A program made the position numbers and the translations under genes. The notes beneath the pieces are model-generated. The model was not told the DNA's origin. It saw only the letters and a list, made by a program, of their open reading frames with translations, and made no database searches. Shown piece after piece: positions 8,563-17,754 of a DNA stretch of 64,000 nucleotides (position 1 is the stretch's first letter; the number at the start of each line of letters is the position of its first letter). Origin of the DNA: UBA5018 sp947463165 (GTDB lineage Bacteria; Cyanobacteriota; Cyanobacteriia; PCC-6307; Cyanobiaceae); contig CALRTY020000018.1 of NCBI GenBank assembly GCA_943371245.1, positions 10,900 through 74,899 on the forward strand. Direction: 5' to 3'.

Positions 8563-9414
8563 TTAAGAGTCTCCGCTGAGACTGAGCCGGCGCTGCTCGC
8601 CACCCCGTTCAATCAGCACCGAATCGTTGCTGGCCGAGCGCAGCCGCCAGCTGGTATCGCCGATCAGTTCCCCCACGGCGGCGGTGCTGGAGCTGCCGCC
8701 GATCTGGAAGATGGCCGTAGCGCCATGGCCCGGAGCCTGCACAACCCCCATCAACAGGGGGGTGGAGCCCACTGAAGCGCCTGCGGCTTTGTTCGCCGCG
8801 GCGGGCGGCAGCATCGTCACCGCTGGCGCGGGTCTGGCGATCTGATCATTGGGCTGCACGGTGGCCGGCAGGGGCTGGACCGCTGCAGCCTGGCCGCCGG
8901 GAAGGCTGGCCAGCTGTTGCATCCAGGGCTCGTTCGGTGGCGGCGGCAGCTCTGCACTGCTGGCCTGGTTCGCCACCGGGCCGGGCTCAGCCTTGGGCAC
9001 CGCCGCATCGCTGATTTGAGCCGATCCGGCCGGACCAAAATTGCGCAGCCGCTCCAGTAGCAGCAGGTTTTGTTCCTGGCGCAGGGTCTGGAGGCTCTGG
9101 CTCCACAGGCCCAGGCCGATGCCGGCAACGAGCAGCCCAGCCATCCCGATGCCGGAGAAGACCAACAGCTGGCCGGGGCTCGCCTGCCAATGGGCTGGGG
9201 GCCTGGCCGTTTTGAGCGCCGCCGGCTCCAGCACCTCCACCTCAATGGCCCGCTCAATCCTGTCCTGGTAGGCGCTTTCCTGGTGGGCGCTGGCCTGGTA
9301 GCCGCTGGACTGGGCAGCCTGGTTTGCCGCCTGGTTAAAGACGTCGTTTAAAACCTGGTCGGCCTTGAGCTCCCAGTAGATCCTGGAACGGGGGGTGGCT
9401 TGGCTGGGGCTCAC
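8563..9414 (-). CDS. Membrane-anchored hypothetical protein with GspC/PilP-like C-terminus
   Basis: This 283-residue protein has a cytoplasmic N-terminus rich in Gln/Ala and one transmembrane segment (about 83-105, LLVFSGIGMAGLLVAGIGLG). A Pro/Ala-rich linker leads to a C-terminal domain of about 65 residues containing LLMGVVQAPGHGATAIFQ, VGELIGDTSWRL and VLIERGGEQRRLSL. That arrangement and the VGE...G-x-x-W/V-x-L-x-x-I pattern recall GspC and PilP periplasmic domains of secretion/pilus machines. No pilus operon is adjacent, so this is only a resemblance. Its start overlaps the mnmG stop by 4 bp, indicating translational coupling. Confidence 0.7.
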   Translation of the reverse strand: MSPSQATPRSRIYWELKADQVLNDVFNQAANQAAQSSGYQASAHQESAYQDRIERAIEVEVLEPAALKTARPPAHWQASPGQLLVFSGIGMAGLLVAGIGLGLWSQSLQTLRQEQNLLLLERLRNFGPAGSAQISDAAVPKAEPGPVANQASSAELPPPPNEPWMQQLASLPGGQAAAVQPLPATVQPNDQIARPAPAVTMLPPAAANKAAGASVGSTPLLMGVVQAPGHGATAIFQIGGSSSTAAVGELIGDTSWRLRSASNDSVLIERGGEQRRLSLSGDS

Positions 9415-11390
9415 GGTTGGCTTCTGGCCGACAGCGCGCCCAACTTACCGACCCCATTCGAGCTTTGGCAGGCCCGGCGCCGCGCATCCAGTTCCAGCCA
9501 CAGCAGCAGGGCGTTGACATCAGCGGGGCTCACCCCCGGCACCCTGGCCGCCTGGCCGAGGCTGAGGGGCTGCACATTGGCCAGCTTCTCGCGTGCCTCC
9601 TTGGAGAGGGTGGCAATGGCGCCGTAGTCGAGCTGGGCGGGTATGGGGCGCTGTTCCTGCTTCTTCACCTGGTCGATCTGCTGCTGCTGCCGGGCCAGAT
9701 AGCCGCTGTACTTGATGTCGATCTCCGCCCCCTCCCGCACGTCCAGGGGCAGATCGGCGGCCAAGCCATGGCGCACCAGGTCTGCGCTGTGGAAGCCGGG
9801 GCGGCGCAGCAGCTCGGCCAGGGTGATCGAGCCCTTGATCGGGGCCTGGGTGGCAGCGATCACCGCAGGGGCGGCGGCATCACTGGCCTTGAGGCGCACG
9901 CTGTGCAATCGCTGCTTTTCTGCCTCAATTGCCCCTTGTTTGCGGCTGTAGATCTGCCAGCGACGATCGTCGATCAAGCCCAATTCGCGACCAAGGGGCG
10001 TCAAGCGGCGATCGGCATTGTCGCCGCGCAGCACCAGGCGGTATTCACTGCGGCTGGTGAGCACCCGATAGGGCTCCCGCAGATCCTTGGTCACCAGATC
10101 GTCGATCAACGTGCCGATGTAACTGCCCTGGCGTGGGAAGTGCACCGGCGTTTCGCCATGCACATAGCGCGCCGCGTTCAGCCCGGCCACCAGCCCTTGG
10201 GCAGCCGCCTCCTCGTAGCCGGTGGTGCCGTTGAGCTGGCCGGCGGCAAACAGGCCCGCCACTCGCTTGGTTTCCAGCGATGGTTTCAGCTGGGTGGCGG
10301 GTAGATAGTCGTAGTCCACGGCGTAGGCAGGCCGCAGCATCACACACTGCTCCAAGCCCGGCAGGCTGCGCAGCAGCTCCAATTGCAGCCGCTCCGGCAG
10401 ACCGGTGGAAAAACCCTGCACATAGATCTCAGGGGTGTCACGGCCCTCCGGCTCCAGAAATATTTGATGGCTTTCCTTATCGGCAAAGCGCACGATCTTG
10501 TCTTCTATAGACGGGCAATAGCGGGGCCCCTTGCTGTCGATGAAGCCGCCATAGATTGGCGTGTGCTGCAAGTTGTCGCGGATAAGCTGATAGGTGGCGG
10601 CGGTGGTGCGGGTGAGGTAACAGCTCATCGGCTCGCCACTCACCCAGGCCTCCGGATCAAAGGAAAAGAAGCGATCCTGGGCGTCGCTGGGCTGCTCCTC
10701 CAATTGATGCAGGGCGATGCTGCGCCGGTCCACCCGTGCTGGCGTACCGGTTTTGAGCCGACCGGTGACAAACCCCAGGCCCTGCAGGGCTTCGGTTAGG
10801 CCCTGGGCGGCCTGTTCGCCAGCCCGCCCGGCTGACATCGATTGGTTACCCACCCATATCTGGCCGCCCAGGAAGGTGCCGGTGGTGAGGATCACGGCCG
10901 GCGCGGCATAGACGCTGCCGAAGTAGGTACCTACGCCGGCGATCCGTAAATCCCCCTGCTCCGCCGATCCCTCCGTTACCAGATCGGTCACCATCGCCTC
11001 GCGCAGCGCCAGGTTGGGGGTGTGCTGCAGCAACTGCAGCATCTGACGGGCGTACTGGCGCTTATCGGTTTGAGCGCGCAGGGCCCACACCGCCGGTCCG
11101 CGGCTGGCATTGAGCACCCGCTTCTGCAGGGCGGTGGCGTCGGCGAGGCGACCAATCACGCCGCCCAGGGCATCCACCTCATGCACCAGCTGGCTCTTGG
11201 CCGGACCACCCACCGCCGGATTGCAGGGTTGCCAGGCGATCCGATCCAGGTTGAGGCTGAACAGGGCCGTTTGCAGGCCCAGGCGTGCCGCGGTGAGGGC
11301 TGCCTCGCAGCCGGCATGGCCGCCGCCCACCACGATCAGTTCAAAGGTTTCGGTGGGCCGGGCGGAGCAGGTCATCCCATCACAGTTCAT
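9411..11390 (-). CDS. mnmG: tRNA uridine-34 carboxymethylaminomethyl synthesis enzyme MnmG
   Basis: MnmG (GidA), with MnmE, installs the cmnm5 group on wobble uridine 34 of certain tRNAs using FAD and methylene-tetrahydrofolate. The 659-residue sequence has the FAD dinucleotide fold GGGHAG at residues 21-26 and the family motifs PRYCPSIEDKIVRF and GYEEAAAQGLVAGLNAA. Further conserved stretches are TSRSEYRLVLRGDNAD and the C-terminal YSGYLARQQQQI region. Length is slightly above the usual 620-640, the excess being a short N-terminal and C-terminal tail. MnmE is not in this window. The stop codon overlaps the next gene's start. Confidence 0.97.
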   Translation of the reverse strand: MNCDGMTCSARPTETFELIVVGGGHAGCEAALTAARLGLQTALFSLNLDRIAWQPCNPAVGGPAKSQLVHEVDALGGVIGRLADATALQKRVLNASRGPAVWALRAQTDKRQYARQMLQLLQHTPNLALREAMVTDLVTEGSAEQGDLRIAGVGTYFGSVYAAPAVILTTGTFLGGQIWVGNQSMSAGRAGEQAAQGLTEALQGLGFVTGRLKTGTPARVDRRSIALHQLEEQPSDAQDRFFSFDPEAWVSGEPMSCYLTRTTAATYQLIRDNLQHTPIYGGFIDSKGPRYCPSIEDKIVRFADKESHQIFLEPEGRDTPEIYVQGFSTGLPERLQLELLRSLPGLEQCVMLRPAYAVDYDYLPATQLKPSLETKRVAGLFAAGQLNGTTGYEEAAAQGLVAGLNAARYVHGETPVHFPRQGSYIGTLIDDLVTKDLREPYRVLTSRSEYRLVLRGDNADRRLTPLGRELGLIDDRRWQIYSRKQGAIEAEKQRLHSVRLKASDAAAPAVIAATQAPIKGSITLAELLRRPGFHSADLVRHGLAADLPLDVREGAEIDIKYSGYLARQQQQIDQVKKQEQRPIPAQLDYGAIATLSKEAREKLANVQPLSLGQAARVPGVSPADVNALLLWLELDARRRACQSSNGVGKLGALSARSQP

Positions 11391-11539
11391 GCAATCAATT
11401 TATGGGCTGGATGGCTATGGGTGGATAAGCCAGGCAGCGGTCCAGGGCGCGCCTGTAGCTCTGCGGGCAGCGCCAGCAGCGATATTCAGAAATAAATAGG
11501 TTGCTCGCGAAATCTCTTGACGCAGCAGGAGCGCCATTC

Positions 11540-11597
11540 CCTTGGTAGCGCCACTGCCTTGGTAGCGCCACTGCATTGGGAGTGCCACTGCATTGGG
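11540..11597. repeat. 17-bp tandem repeat upstream of mnmG
   Basis: Two identical units CCTTGGTAGCGCCACTG are followed by a third, CATTGGGAGTGCCACTG, and a partial fourth. The array lies in the roughly 480-bp gene-free spacer between mnmG and the FeoA-domain gene, about 35 bp from a MITE. Confidence 0.75.
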
Positions 11598-11632
11598 GGG
11601 AAGAAAAAATCTATTCAGCACTCGTCGGTTAA

Positions 11633-11730
11633 GGAAGCTCTGAGCAACCTCCATTTCGTCGCCCCAACCAGCTGAGAGCCATTGCGGCATCAGGGCTCCA
11701 TTTGACGGGGCTCGGTTTTTCAGAGCTTCC
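11633..11730 (+). mobile_element. MITE family 2, copy b
   Basis: This 98-bp element has ends GGAAGCTCTGA and TCAGAGCTTCC, a perfect 11-bp inverted repeat, flanked by TTAA on both sides. It is the best preserved member of the family. The interior shares AGCCATTGCGGCATCA and GGGCTC with the copy at 5095. No coding capacity. Confidence 0.85.
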
Positions 11731-11876
11731 TTAAGGGGGCTATGGCGCTCTAATACTTCTCGGGTAATGAGAGCATTGTGATCTGGGATTTCTTAGCTGC
11801 CATTTCAGCGAGATAAAATAGATGATCGCTATCTATTATCTCTGTCAGTGGTCATTTAAGGGGGCAAGTTATTGAT

Positions 11877-12311
11877 TCACGGGATGGAAGTTACGGTCAA
11901 TTCAGAGGCATGTTCGAGTCTTAGCATGAACTCCAGGGCTCCACAGGTGAGGTGGAGAATCCCCCCTGGCCGGCCGCGTCGTAAAACTTCCAGTCGAGCG
12001 CCTGGTTTTACCCCCATGGCGATCAGGCGATTGCGCAGCACTGGATGACTGGGTAGCTGCTCCACCCGCACGGAGCATCCATCTCTGACAGAGCTGAGAA
12101 CCACCGACTCAAAATCCCAATAAATCACTCTAGAGCCTGTGTGGATCCTCGCTCCGCAGTGCAGCAGCTCCCCAGCTCGCGGCTGTGGGGATCGCTGCTG
12201 TGGTGGCGTTGGCGCTGTTGCCCTGCGCCGGGCAGTGGTTCTGGGCAGCGGTTCCGGGCAGTGGTTGCCCAGCAGCGCCTTTGTTTCAACTCGACGACGA
12301 GGAAGCATCAA
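11877..12311 (-). CDS. FeoA-domain protein
   Basis: The C-terminal 80 residues form a FeoA/SH3-like domain: VRVEQLPSHPVLRNRLIAMG, then VKPGARLEVLRRGRPGGI and LEFMLRLEHASELTV. FeoA proteins assist the FeoB ferrous-iron transporter, or occur as domains of metal regulators. No FeoB gene is in this window. The first 60 residues are Arg/Pro-rich and unlike the family, so translation may really start at the GTG of VIYWDFESVV, giving about 83 residues. It is divergent from the RND adaptor gene with only about 45 bp between, so the two promoters would overlap. Confidence 0.75.
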   Translation of the reverse strand: MMLPRRRVETKALLGNHCPEPLPRTTARRRATAPTPPQQRSPQPRAGELLHCGARIHTGSRVIYWDFESVVLSSVRDGCSVRVEQLPSHPVLRNRLIAMGVKPGARLEVLRRGRPGGILHLTCGALEFMLRLEHASELTVTSIP

Positions 12312-12356
12312 TCGTGCATTTAACCCTTAAAAATTGACCCAACAGAATCCCTTGCT

Positions 12357-13466
12357 TTGCGCGCCCGCAGCTACGTTTCGGTCCTGTTGCCGCTGCTGGC
12401 AGCCCCCTGCCTCCTGGCAGCCTGTCGCCAGCCGCCCAAGCTGAGGCCCCCCCTGCCGGTAAGCACCGCCGTAGCCCAGCCGGCTCTGTTTGCCGAACAG
12501 GTGGGCAGCATCGGCAGCTTGGAAGCCGTGGAAAAAGTGCAGCTGGCCGCCCAGGCCGGCGGCCGCATCGAGCAATTGCTGGTGCAACAGGGTGATCTGG
12601 TGCGGGCCGGCCAACTGCTGGTGGTGCTCGATCAGAGTCAGCTGCAGGCGGAGGTGGCCAGCCTGCGGGCGGCCCGCTCCAAGGACCGCCTCAACTATGA
12701 ACGCTTTGAATTTTTGGTCAATGCCGGTGCCGCCAGCGCCATCCAGCGCGATGAGATTCGCCAGCGCTTGATCGAAACCAGCGCCGGCCTCAAGGCCCGA
12801 GAAGCTGATCTGGCCTACAAAGACCTGCGCGCGCCAATTCAGGGAGAAATCGGCGACCTAAAGGTGAAGCGTGGCGATGTAATCAAGGCAGGCGATCCCT
12901 TGACGAGCTTGATCCTTAATCAACGGCTGTTTGTGCGCATAGATGTGCCGGCAAAGATGCGCAATAGGCTGCAACTGGGGCAAACCGTATTGCTGAGCGA
13001 TCCGGATGCTAACCGGGAGCTGGCCCGCGCCAAGGTGACCTCGATCGATCCCAGCATCAAGGCCGGTGATCAGATGCTGCTGGTAAAGGCGGAGATCGCC
13101 AACCCCAGGGGCGAGCTCCGTAACGGCCTCAGGCTGCGGAGCCGGGTGGTGCTCAATCAGCGATCTCAGCTGTCGGTACCGGTGGCTGCCATCATCCAGG
13201 GATCTGGGCAAAGCTATGTATTCAAGCTCGGCAAACTGGCGGATCTGCAACGCAACCCAGGCCAAATAAAACCGGAGGCGTTGAAACAACTGCCGGCGGA
13301 TCGTAGCTATGCCATCCAAACTCGGGTAACGCTTGGCCCCATTGCCAATAGCCGCTATCCAGTGCTTTCAGGCCTGTCTCCGGGCGATGTGATCATCACC
13401 AGTCAGCTGCTAAACCTGCGCCACGGCACGGCGGTTGCAGTTGCATCGGCTCAGGAAGGGCGTTGA
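12357..13466 (+). CDS. RND efflux periplasmic adaptor (HlyD/AcrA family) lipoprotein
   Basis: This 369-residue membrane-fusion protein bridges the RND pump to an outer-membrane channel. It begins at TTG. A lipoprotein signal with lipobox LLAAC places the acylated Cys near residue 23. The family order is visible: lipoyl/barrel-sandwich half (VEKVQLAAQAGGRIEQLLV), an alpha-hairpin (about 95-155), the second lipoyl half (YKDLRAPIQGEIGDLKVKRG) and beta-barrel domains. The RND permease gene starts 3 bp after its stop, so the pair is one operon. Substrates cannot be read from sequence, and no TolC homologue is in the window. Confidence 0.92.
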   Translation: MRARSYVSVLLPLLAAPCLLAACRQPPKLRPPLPVSTAVAQPALFAEQVGSIGSLEAVEKVQLAAQAGGRIEQLLVQQGDLVRAGQLLVVLDQSQLQAEVASLRAARSKDRLNYERFEFLVNAGAASAIQRDEIRQRLIETSAGLKAREADLAYKDLRAPIQGEIGDLKVKRGDVIKAGDPLTSLILNQRLFVRIDVPAKMRNRLQLGQTVLLSDPDANRELARAKVTSIDPSIKAGDQMLLVKAEIANPRGELRNGLRLRSRVVLNQRSQLSVPVAAIIQGSGQSYVFKLGKLADLQRNPGQIKPEALKQLPADRSYAIQTRVTLGPIANSRYPVLSGLSPGDVIITSQLLNLRHGTAVAVASAQEGR

Positions 13467-13469
13467 TTC

Positions 13470-16400
13470 ATGTCTGCATCTAACACTTTCATTACCCGCC
13501 CCGTTCTAACCACGGTCTGCAGCCTGCTAATCGTGATTGCGGGGCTTATTGCCCTGCCAATACTGCCGATTGAAAGCCTGCCTGATATTGCGCCTCCCAC
13601 GGTGAAAGTGAGTGCCCGCTATACGGGTGCCGACGCTGTGAGCGTGGAGCAGGGGGTTACCAACGTGCTGGAACAACAGATCAATGGGGTGGAGAACATG
13701 GAGTTCATCACCTCCAATAGCGCGGCGGATGGCAGCAGTTCCATCACTGTGTCTTTTGCCAGCGGCACCAATGGCGATATCAATCAGGTAAATGTGCAAA
13801 ATCGGGTGGCCCTGGCCGAACCCCAGCTACCGGCGGAGGTGCGCCAAGCTGGCGTCACTGTTACCAAGGCATCCACCTCAATTCTATTGGTATATAATGT
13901 AGGTAGTACCGACGAGAAAAACCCCTTTAGTATTGAAACCATCAGCGGCTTGATGGATCAGGGCCTCACCGATGAAATAAAACGGGTGAAGGGGGTGGGG
14001 GATGTTGTCTATTTTGGTAATCGTAAGTTGGCGGTTCGCATCTGGCTGGATCCTGACAAGCTCAGCATGCATAATCTCAGCCCGGCGGATGTGCAAGCGG
14101 CTCTAAATAGCCAGAATCGTCTGGTGCCCGCCGGTCGCATCGGTGGTGCCCCGGCTCCTGCCGGTCAAAGCTATACCTTCACAATTCAATTGCAGGGGCG
14201 ACTGACCACCAGTGAAGAATTTGAAAATCTGGTGCTTAAAAATACCAGTGATGGCGCCTTGGTGCGCCTTAAGGATGTGGGTCGAGTCAGCCTGGGTGGC
14301 GAAACCTACGACGTGAGCGCCACCGATATGCAGGGAGTGCCCTCGGTGGCCCTGGCGATCTACCAGCTCAGCGGCAGCAATGCCCTGGATGTCTCCCAGG
14401 GGGTGAAGCAGGTGATCGAGCAGTTTCGCGGCGATCTCCCACCGGGTATGAAGGTGGAGAAGATCTATGACATCACCGACTTTGTCCGCGCCTCTATTCA
14501 AGGGGTTTCTAATTCCCTGCGAGACGCCATTGTGCTCGTGGTGCTGATTCTGTTTCTATTTTTGCAAGACTGGAAGGCCACTCTTGTGCCGGCAATCGCA
14601 ATACCAGTGGCCCTGATAGGCACTTTTGCCTTCGTTAAACTATTTGGATTTTCGCTAAACCAGCTCACCTTGTTTGGCCTGGTATTGGCCACGGGCTTGG
14701 TGGTGGATGATGCCATCACCGTAATTGAAGACACCTCCACTAAGAAAGCCGAGGGGCTCACGGCTCTCCAGGCGGCCAAAGCCACCATGGATGAGCTGTT
14801 TGCTGCGGTCCTGGCTACATCTCTGGTGCTATTTGCAGTATTTTTGCCGGTGCTCTTCTTCCCGGGCGCCACCGGCACTATCTACAAGCAATTTGCGGCC
14901 ACGATTATTTTTGCCATAGCGATCTCCACGTTTAACGCCATCAGCTTCTCTCCGATGCTCTCGGCGCTGCTGCTGGCCCAGGAGGGCAATCCCCCCAGCC
15001 GCTACACCTATACCTGGGCGGGCCTGGGCCTGGGCTTTTGCTATGGGCTGTTGCTGGGCGGCGGTGCCCTTGGCGCCCTGGCGGTGGTGGCCCTGGGCGG
15101 GCTGCTCGGCTATGGCCTCAGCCTGGCCAGCGGTAGATCCTTGCTGGGGCCCTTTCTGCTGGGTTCCGCCCTGGTGAGCATCGTCGTTGCCGATCTTGAG
15201 TCGCCGGCAAAGGTGTTGCTATTTAGTGGTATTGGCAGCGCCATCGGTTGGTTCACCCCGGTTATCTTTAGCCGCTTTAATGTTCTATATGCCAAATTGG
15301 AGGGCGGCTACATCGGCGGCCTGGGCTGGGTGTTAAGTCACCGCCGGCTGGTGATGGCAGGTTTGGCGGTGGGGGTGGTGCTCACCGGGGTTGCCTTTGG
15401 CTCGATCCCCTCCGGTTTTGTGCCCGTGGAAGACCAGGGTTACGCGATTGGCATCCTGCAGGCCCCCGATGGTGGCTCGGAGGAGGGCACCCGAGCCACC
15501 AATCGCCGCGTGGCGGAGGTACTGCGCCAGGAATCCTCGATTGAGGCCGCGGCGGTGTTCTCAGGGTTCAGCTTGGATGGCAATGCGCCAAACAGAGGTT
15601 TGTTCTTCTTTGGTACCAAGAACTGGCAAGACCGCAGTGGTCCGGGTCAGACTATGCAGGAAATTGTGAGGCGACTGAATAGCAAGCTTGCCTCCATTGA
15701 TCAAGCTCGTGTATTTGTGGTCGAACCCCCCTCGATTCCGGGTTATGGAGCCTCCGGGGGGTTTGAGTTTCAGCTGCTGGATCGCAGCGGCGGCAGCCTC
15801 AGCGTGCCAGATTTCTACGCTGCCGCTGGCAGGTTGATCGCCGATGCCAATGCCACAGGTGAGTTCACTAATGTGTACACACAGTTTAGCCCCGAATCGC
15901 CGCAACTAAACATTAAGGTAGATCGCGATCGGCTGGCATCGCTGGGTATTGACTACGGCAAGGCCATGCAAACCCTCAGCATTAACTTTGGCGGCGCTTA
16001 CGTGAATGACACCTTCCAAGAGGGTAAGGTGCGACGCATTTATCTCCAGGCCGATGACGCCCCCCGCTCCACTCCCCAGCGGCTAGATGAGCTCTCGATT
16101 GCCGCTGCCAGCGGAGAGCCAATCCCCCTATCGGAATTTATTAGCGTTGAACCGATCACGGGCCCCTCGGTGATCCCGCACTTCAACCTATACAGATCAA
16201 TAAAATTGGAGGGTTCCCCGGCTCCGGGCAAGAGCTCTGGTCAGGCGATTAAGGGAATGCAACAGGCATTTCAGCAGCTCAATCTCCAGGGCATTAACTT
16301 TGACTGGACTGGCATCTCGCGGGAGGAGATAAAGGCTGGTGCCCTGGCGATCGCGATTTTCGCCATGGGAATTATTGTGGTTTATCTGGTGCTTGCCGCC

Positions 16401-16847
16401 CAGTACGAAAGCTATAGTGATCCGCTGATTATTTTGATGACGGTGCCCACCGCCATGCTCGGGGCCCTGCTGTTTTTGGCCCTGCGCGGTGAAGTGCTTA
16501 ATATCTATGCCCAGGTGGGCCTAGTTATGCTGATCGGCCTGGCGGCCAAGAACGGCATCTTGATTGTTGATCTAGCCAACCAGCGCATGGAGCAGGGCAT
16601 GGGCGCCCTGGCGGCGGCCCAGCAGGCGGCCCAGTCTCGGCTGCGGCCGATTGTGATGACCGCCATCTCCTCTTTGTTCGGATTCCTGCCCCTGGTGCTG
16701 GCATCCGGTGCCGGGGCCCGCAGCCAGGCTTCTCTAGGCACGGTGGTGTTTGGCGGCCTGTTGGTGGCCACCCTGTTATCGCTGTTTGTGGTGCCAGTGT
16801 TTTTTGTAGTTATGAAACAGTGGCTCCAGCCAGCTGAGTCCAGATGA
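13470..16847 (+). CDS. RND efflux permease (HAE1/AcrB family)
   Basis: This 1125-residue proton-driven inner-membrane efflux pump has the usual two repeats of a transmembrane bundle plus large periplasmic loops. It begins FITRPVLTTVCSLLIVIAG. The proton-relay aspartates are D413-D414 in LVVDDAITVIED of TM4. The second half has FVPVEDQGYAIGILQAPDG and GLAAKNGILIVDLANQ. It exceeds E. coli AcrB by about 75 residues because a hydrophobic block (about residues 505-605, Gly/Leu/Ala-rich, three or four potential helices) sits between TM6 and the second repeat. Its stop codon overlaps the next gene's start (ATGA). Confidence 0.93.
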   Translation: MSASNTFITRPVLTTVCSLLIVIAGLIALPILPIESLPDIAPPTVKVSARYTGADAVSVEQGVTNVLEQQINGVENMEFITSNSAADGSSSITVSFASGTNGDINQVNVQNRVALAEPQLPAEVRQAGVTVTKASTSILLVYNVGSTDEKNPFSIETISGLMDQGLTDEIKRVKGVGDVVYFGNRKLAVRIWLDPDKLSMHNLSPADVQAALNSQNRLVPAGRIGGAPAPAGQSYTFTIQLQGRLTTSEEFENLVLKNTSDGALVRLKDVGRVSLGGETYDVSATDMQGVPSVALAIYQLSGSNALDVSQGVKQVIEQFRGDLPPGMKVEKIYDITDFVRASIQGVSNSLRDAIVLVVLILFLFLQDWKATLVPAIAIPVALIGTFAFVKLFGFSLNQLTLFGLVLATGLVVDDAITVIEDTSTKKAEGLTALQAAKATMDELFAAVLATSLVLFAVFLPVLFFPGATGTIYKQFAATIIFAIAISTFNAISFSPMLSALLLAQEGNPPSRYTYTWAGLGLGFCYGLLLGGGALGALAVVALGGLLGYGLSLASGRSLLGPFLLGSALVSIVVADLESPAKVLLFSGIGSAIGWFTPVIFSRFNVLYAKLEGGYIGGLGWVLSHRRLVMAGLAVGVVLTGVAFGSIPSGFVPVEDQGYAIGILQAPDGGSEEGTRATNRRVAEVLRQESSIEAAAVFSGFSLDGNAPNRGLFFFGTKNWQDRSGPGQTMQEIVRRLNSKLASIDQARVFVVEPPSIPGYGASGGFEFQLLDRSGGSLSVPDFYAAAGRLIADANATGEFTNVYTQFSPESPQLNIKVDRDRLASLGIDYGKAMQTLSINFGGAYVNDTFQEGKVRRIYLQADDAPRSTPQRLDELSIAAASGEPIPLSEFISVEPITGPSVIPHFNLYRSIKLEGSPAPGKSSGQAIKGMQQAFQQLNLQGINFDWTGISREEIKAGALAIAIFAMGIIVVYLVLAAQYESYSDPLIILMTVPTAMLGALLFLALRGEVLNIYAQVGLVMLIGLAAKNGILIVDLANQRMEQGMGALAAAQQAAQSRLRPIVMTAISSLFGFLPLVLASGAGARSQASLGTVVFGGLLVATLLSLFVVPVFFVVMKQWLQPAESR

Positions 16848-17158
16848 GCCGTCCAATCGAGCCGAGGCGTGTAGTGGCTGCCGCCCTGATTGGCGGTGGC
16901 GGCGGCCTGGTGTTGGCGGGGCTGTTGCTGCTGGTGATGCAGAACACCCCGGTGCAATTGCCGCCAGATCGCATGTTCTGGCAACTGTTGCTGTTGGGGC
17001 TGGGAGGTGGCCTGGCCGGCCTGGCGATCGAGTCAATCCGAGAACTACAGCAGGCCAGCCCCGAGAGCGAGTATCACCACCGCCAGCGCTTGGGCCGGCG
17101 GCGGTCTAGTCAAGCTCCACCGCCACCAGATCGCCTGGATCCCCCCCGAGATCCCTGA
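16844..17158 (+). CDS. Two-helix membrane protein coupled to RND pump
   Basis: This 104-residue protein has two hydrophobic segments (about 9-33 and 45-63, both Gly/Leu-rich) and a charged Arg/Pro tail (RQRLGRRRSSQAPPPP). The family is not recognised. The ATGA overlap with the pump gene implies translational coupling, so it may be an accessory of the transporter, but that is inference from position only. Confidence 0.65.
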   Translation: MSRPIEPRRVVAAALIGGGGGLVLAGLLLLVMQNTPVQLPPDRMFWQLLLLGLGGGLAGLAIESIRELQQASPESEYHHRQRLGRRRSSQAPPPPDRLDPPRDP

Positions 17159-17267
17159 GTAGACCCACCCGGTTCCAGCATCTGATTCAACGCATCCCTA
17201 CCTCGATCAAGGCACTCCTAGCTCCGTACAACGCACCACCAACCCCTTTGCGCACCACAACCCCCTG

Positions 17268-17714
17268 TTAGCGCACCACCAACACTGGTAAGCGGCTACC
17301 GGTGAGCACCTTCTGGGTTTCGCTGCCCAAAAACAGGGCACTTAGGCCTCGCCTGCCATGGCTGGCCATAACGATCAAATCAGCTGCACATCGCTGCGCG
17401 GCCGCCAGGATCGCCTCATGGGGTAGGGGGTTGATGCCGCTCTCAATGGCGGCATCGATGCCAACGGCTGCCGCCTGGGCCCGGGCAGCAGCCAAAATCT
17501 TTTCCCCCTGCTTGTGGCTGGCGCTCACCAGCAGCTCCACGGTGTTGGGGTCCAGCTGCTCCCCAAAACCACCCAATAACCCTGGCAGGCCTGGATCGGC
17601 GTGGAAGAAGGTGATCCGTGCCCCCAGGCTGCGGGCCAGATCCACGGCCCTGGCCACCGCCTGATCGGATAGCTCGGAGCCATCAACGGCGACCAACAGA
17701 TGGCGGAAGCTCAT
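17268..17714 (-). CDS. Universal stress protein (UspA family)
   Basis: This 148-residue single-domain Usp protein has the N-terminal strand HLLVAVDGSELSDQAVARA. The nucleotide-binding signature is at the C-terminus (ASHGRRGLSALFLGSETQKV, then PVLVV), with the G-2x-G-9x-G(S/T) spacing typical of ATP-binding members. Such proteins respond to stress and starvation; the specific role here is unknown. It is transcribed alone, convergent with the RND operon, about 40 bp from the ParB-like gene on the same strand. Confidence 0.92.
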   Translation of the reverse strand: MSFRHLLVAVDGSELSDQAVARAVDLARSLGARITFFHADPGLPGLLGGFGEQLDPNTVELLVSASHKQGEKILAAARAQAAAVGIDAAIESGINPLPHEAILAAAQRCAADLIVMASHGRRGLSALFLGSETQKVLTGSRLPVLVVR

Positions 17715-17754
17715 GGCAGTTAGCCGTGCTCAAGCCAATCTTGATCACTTTTGC

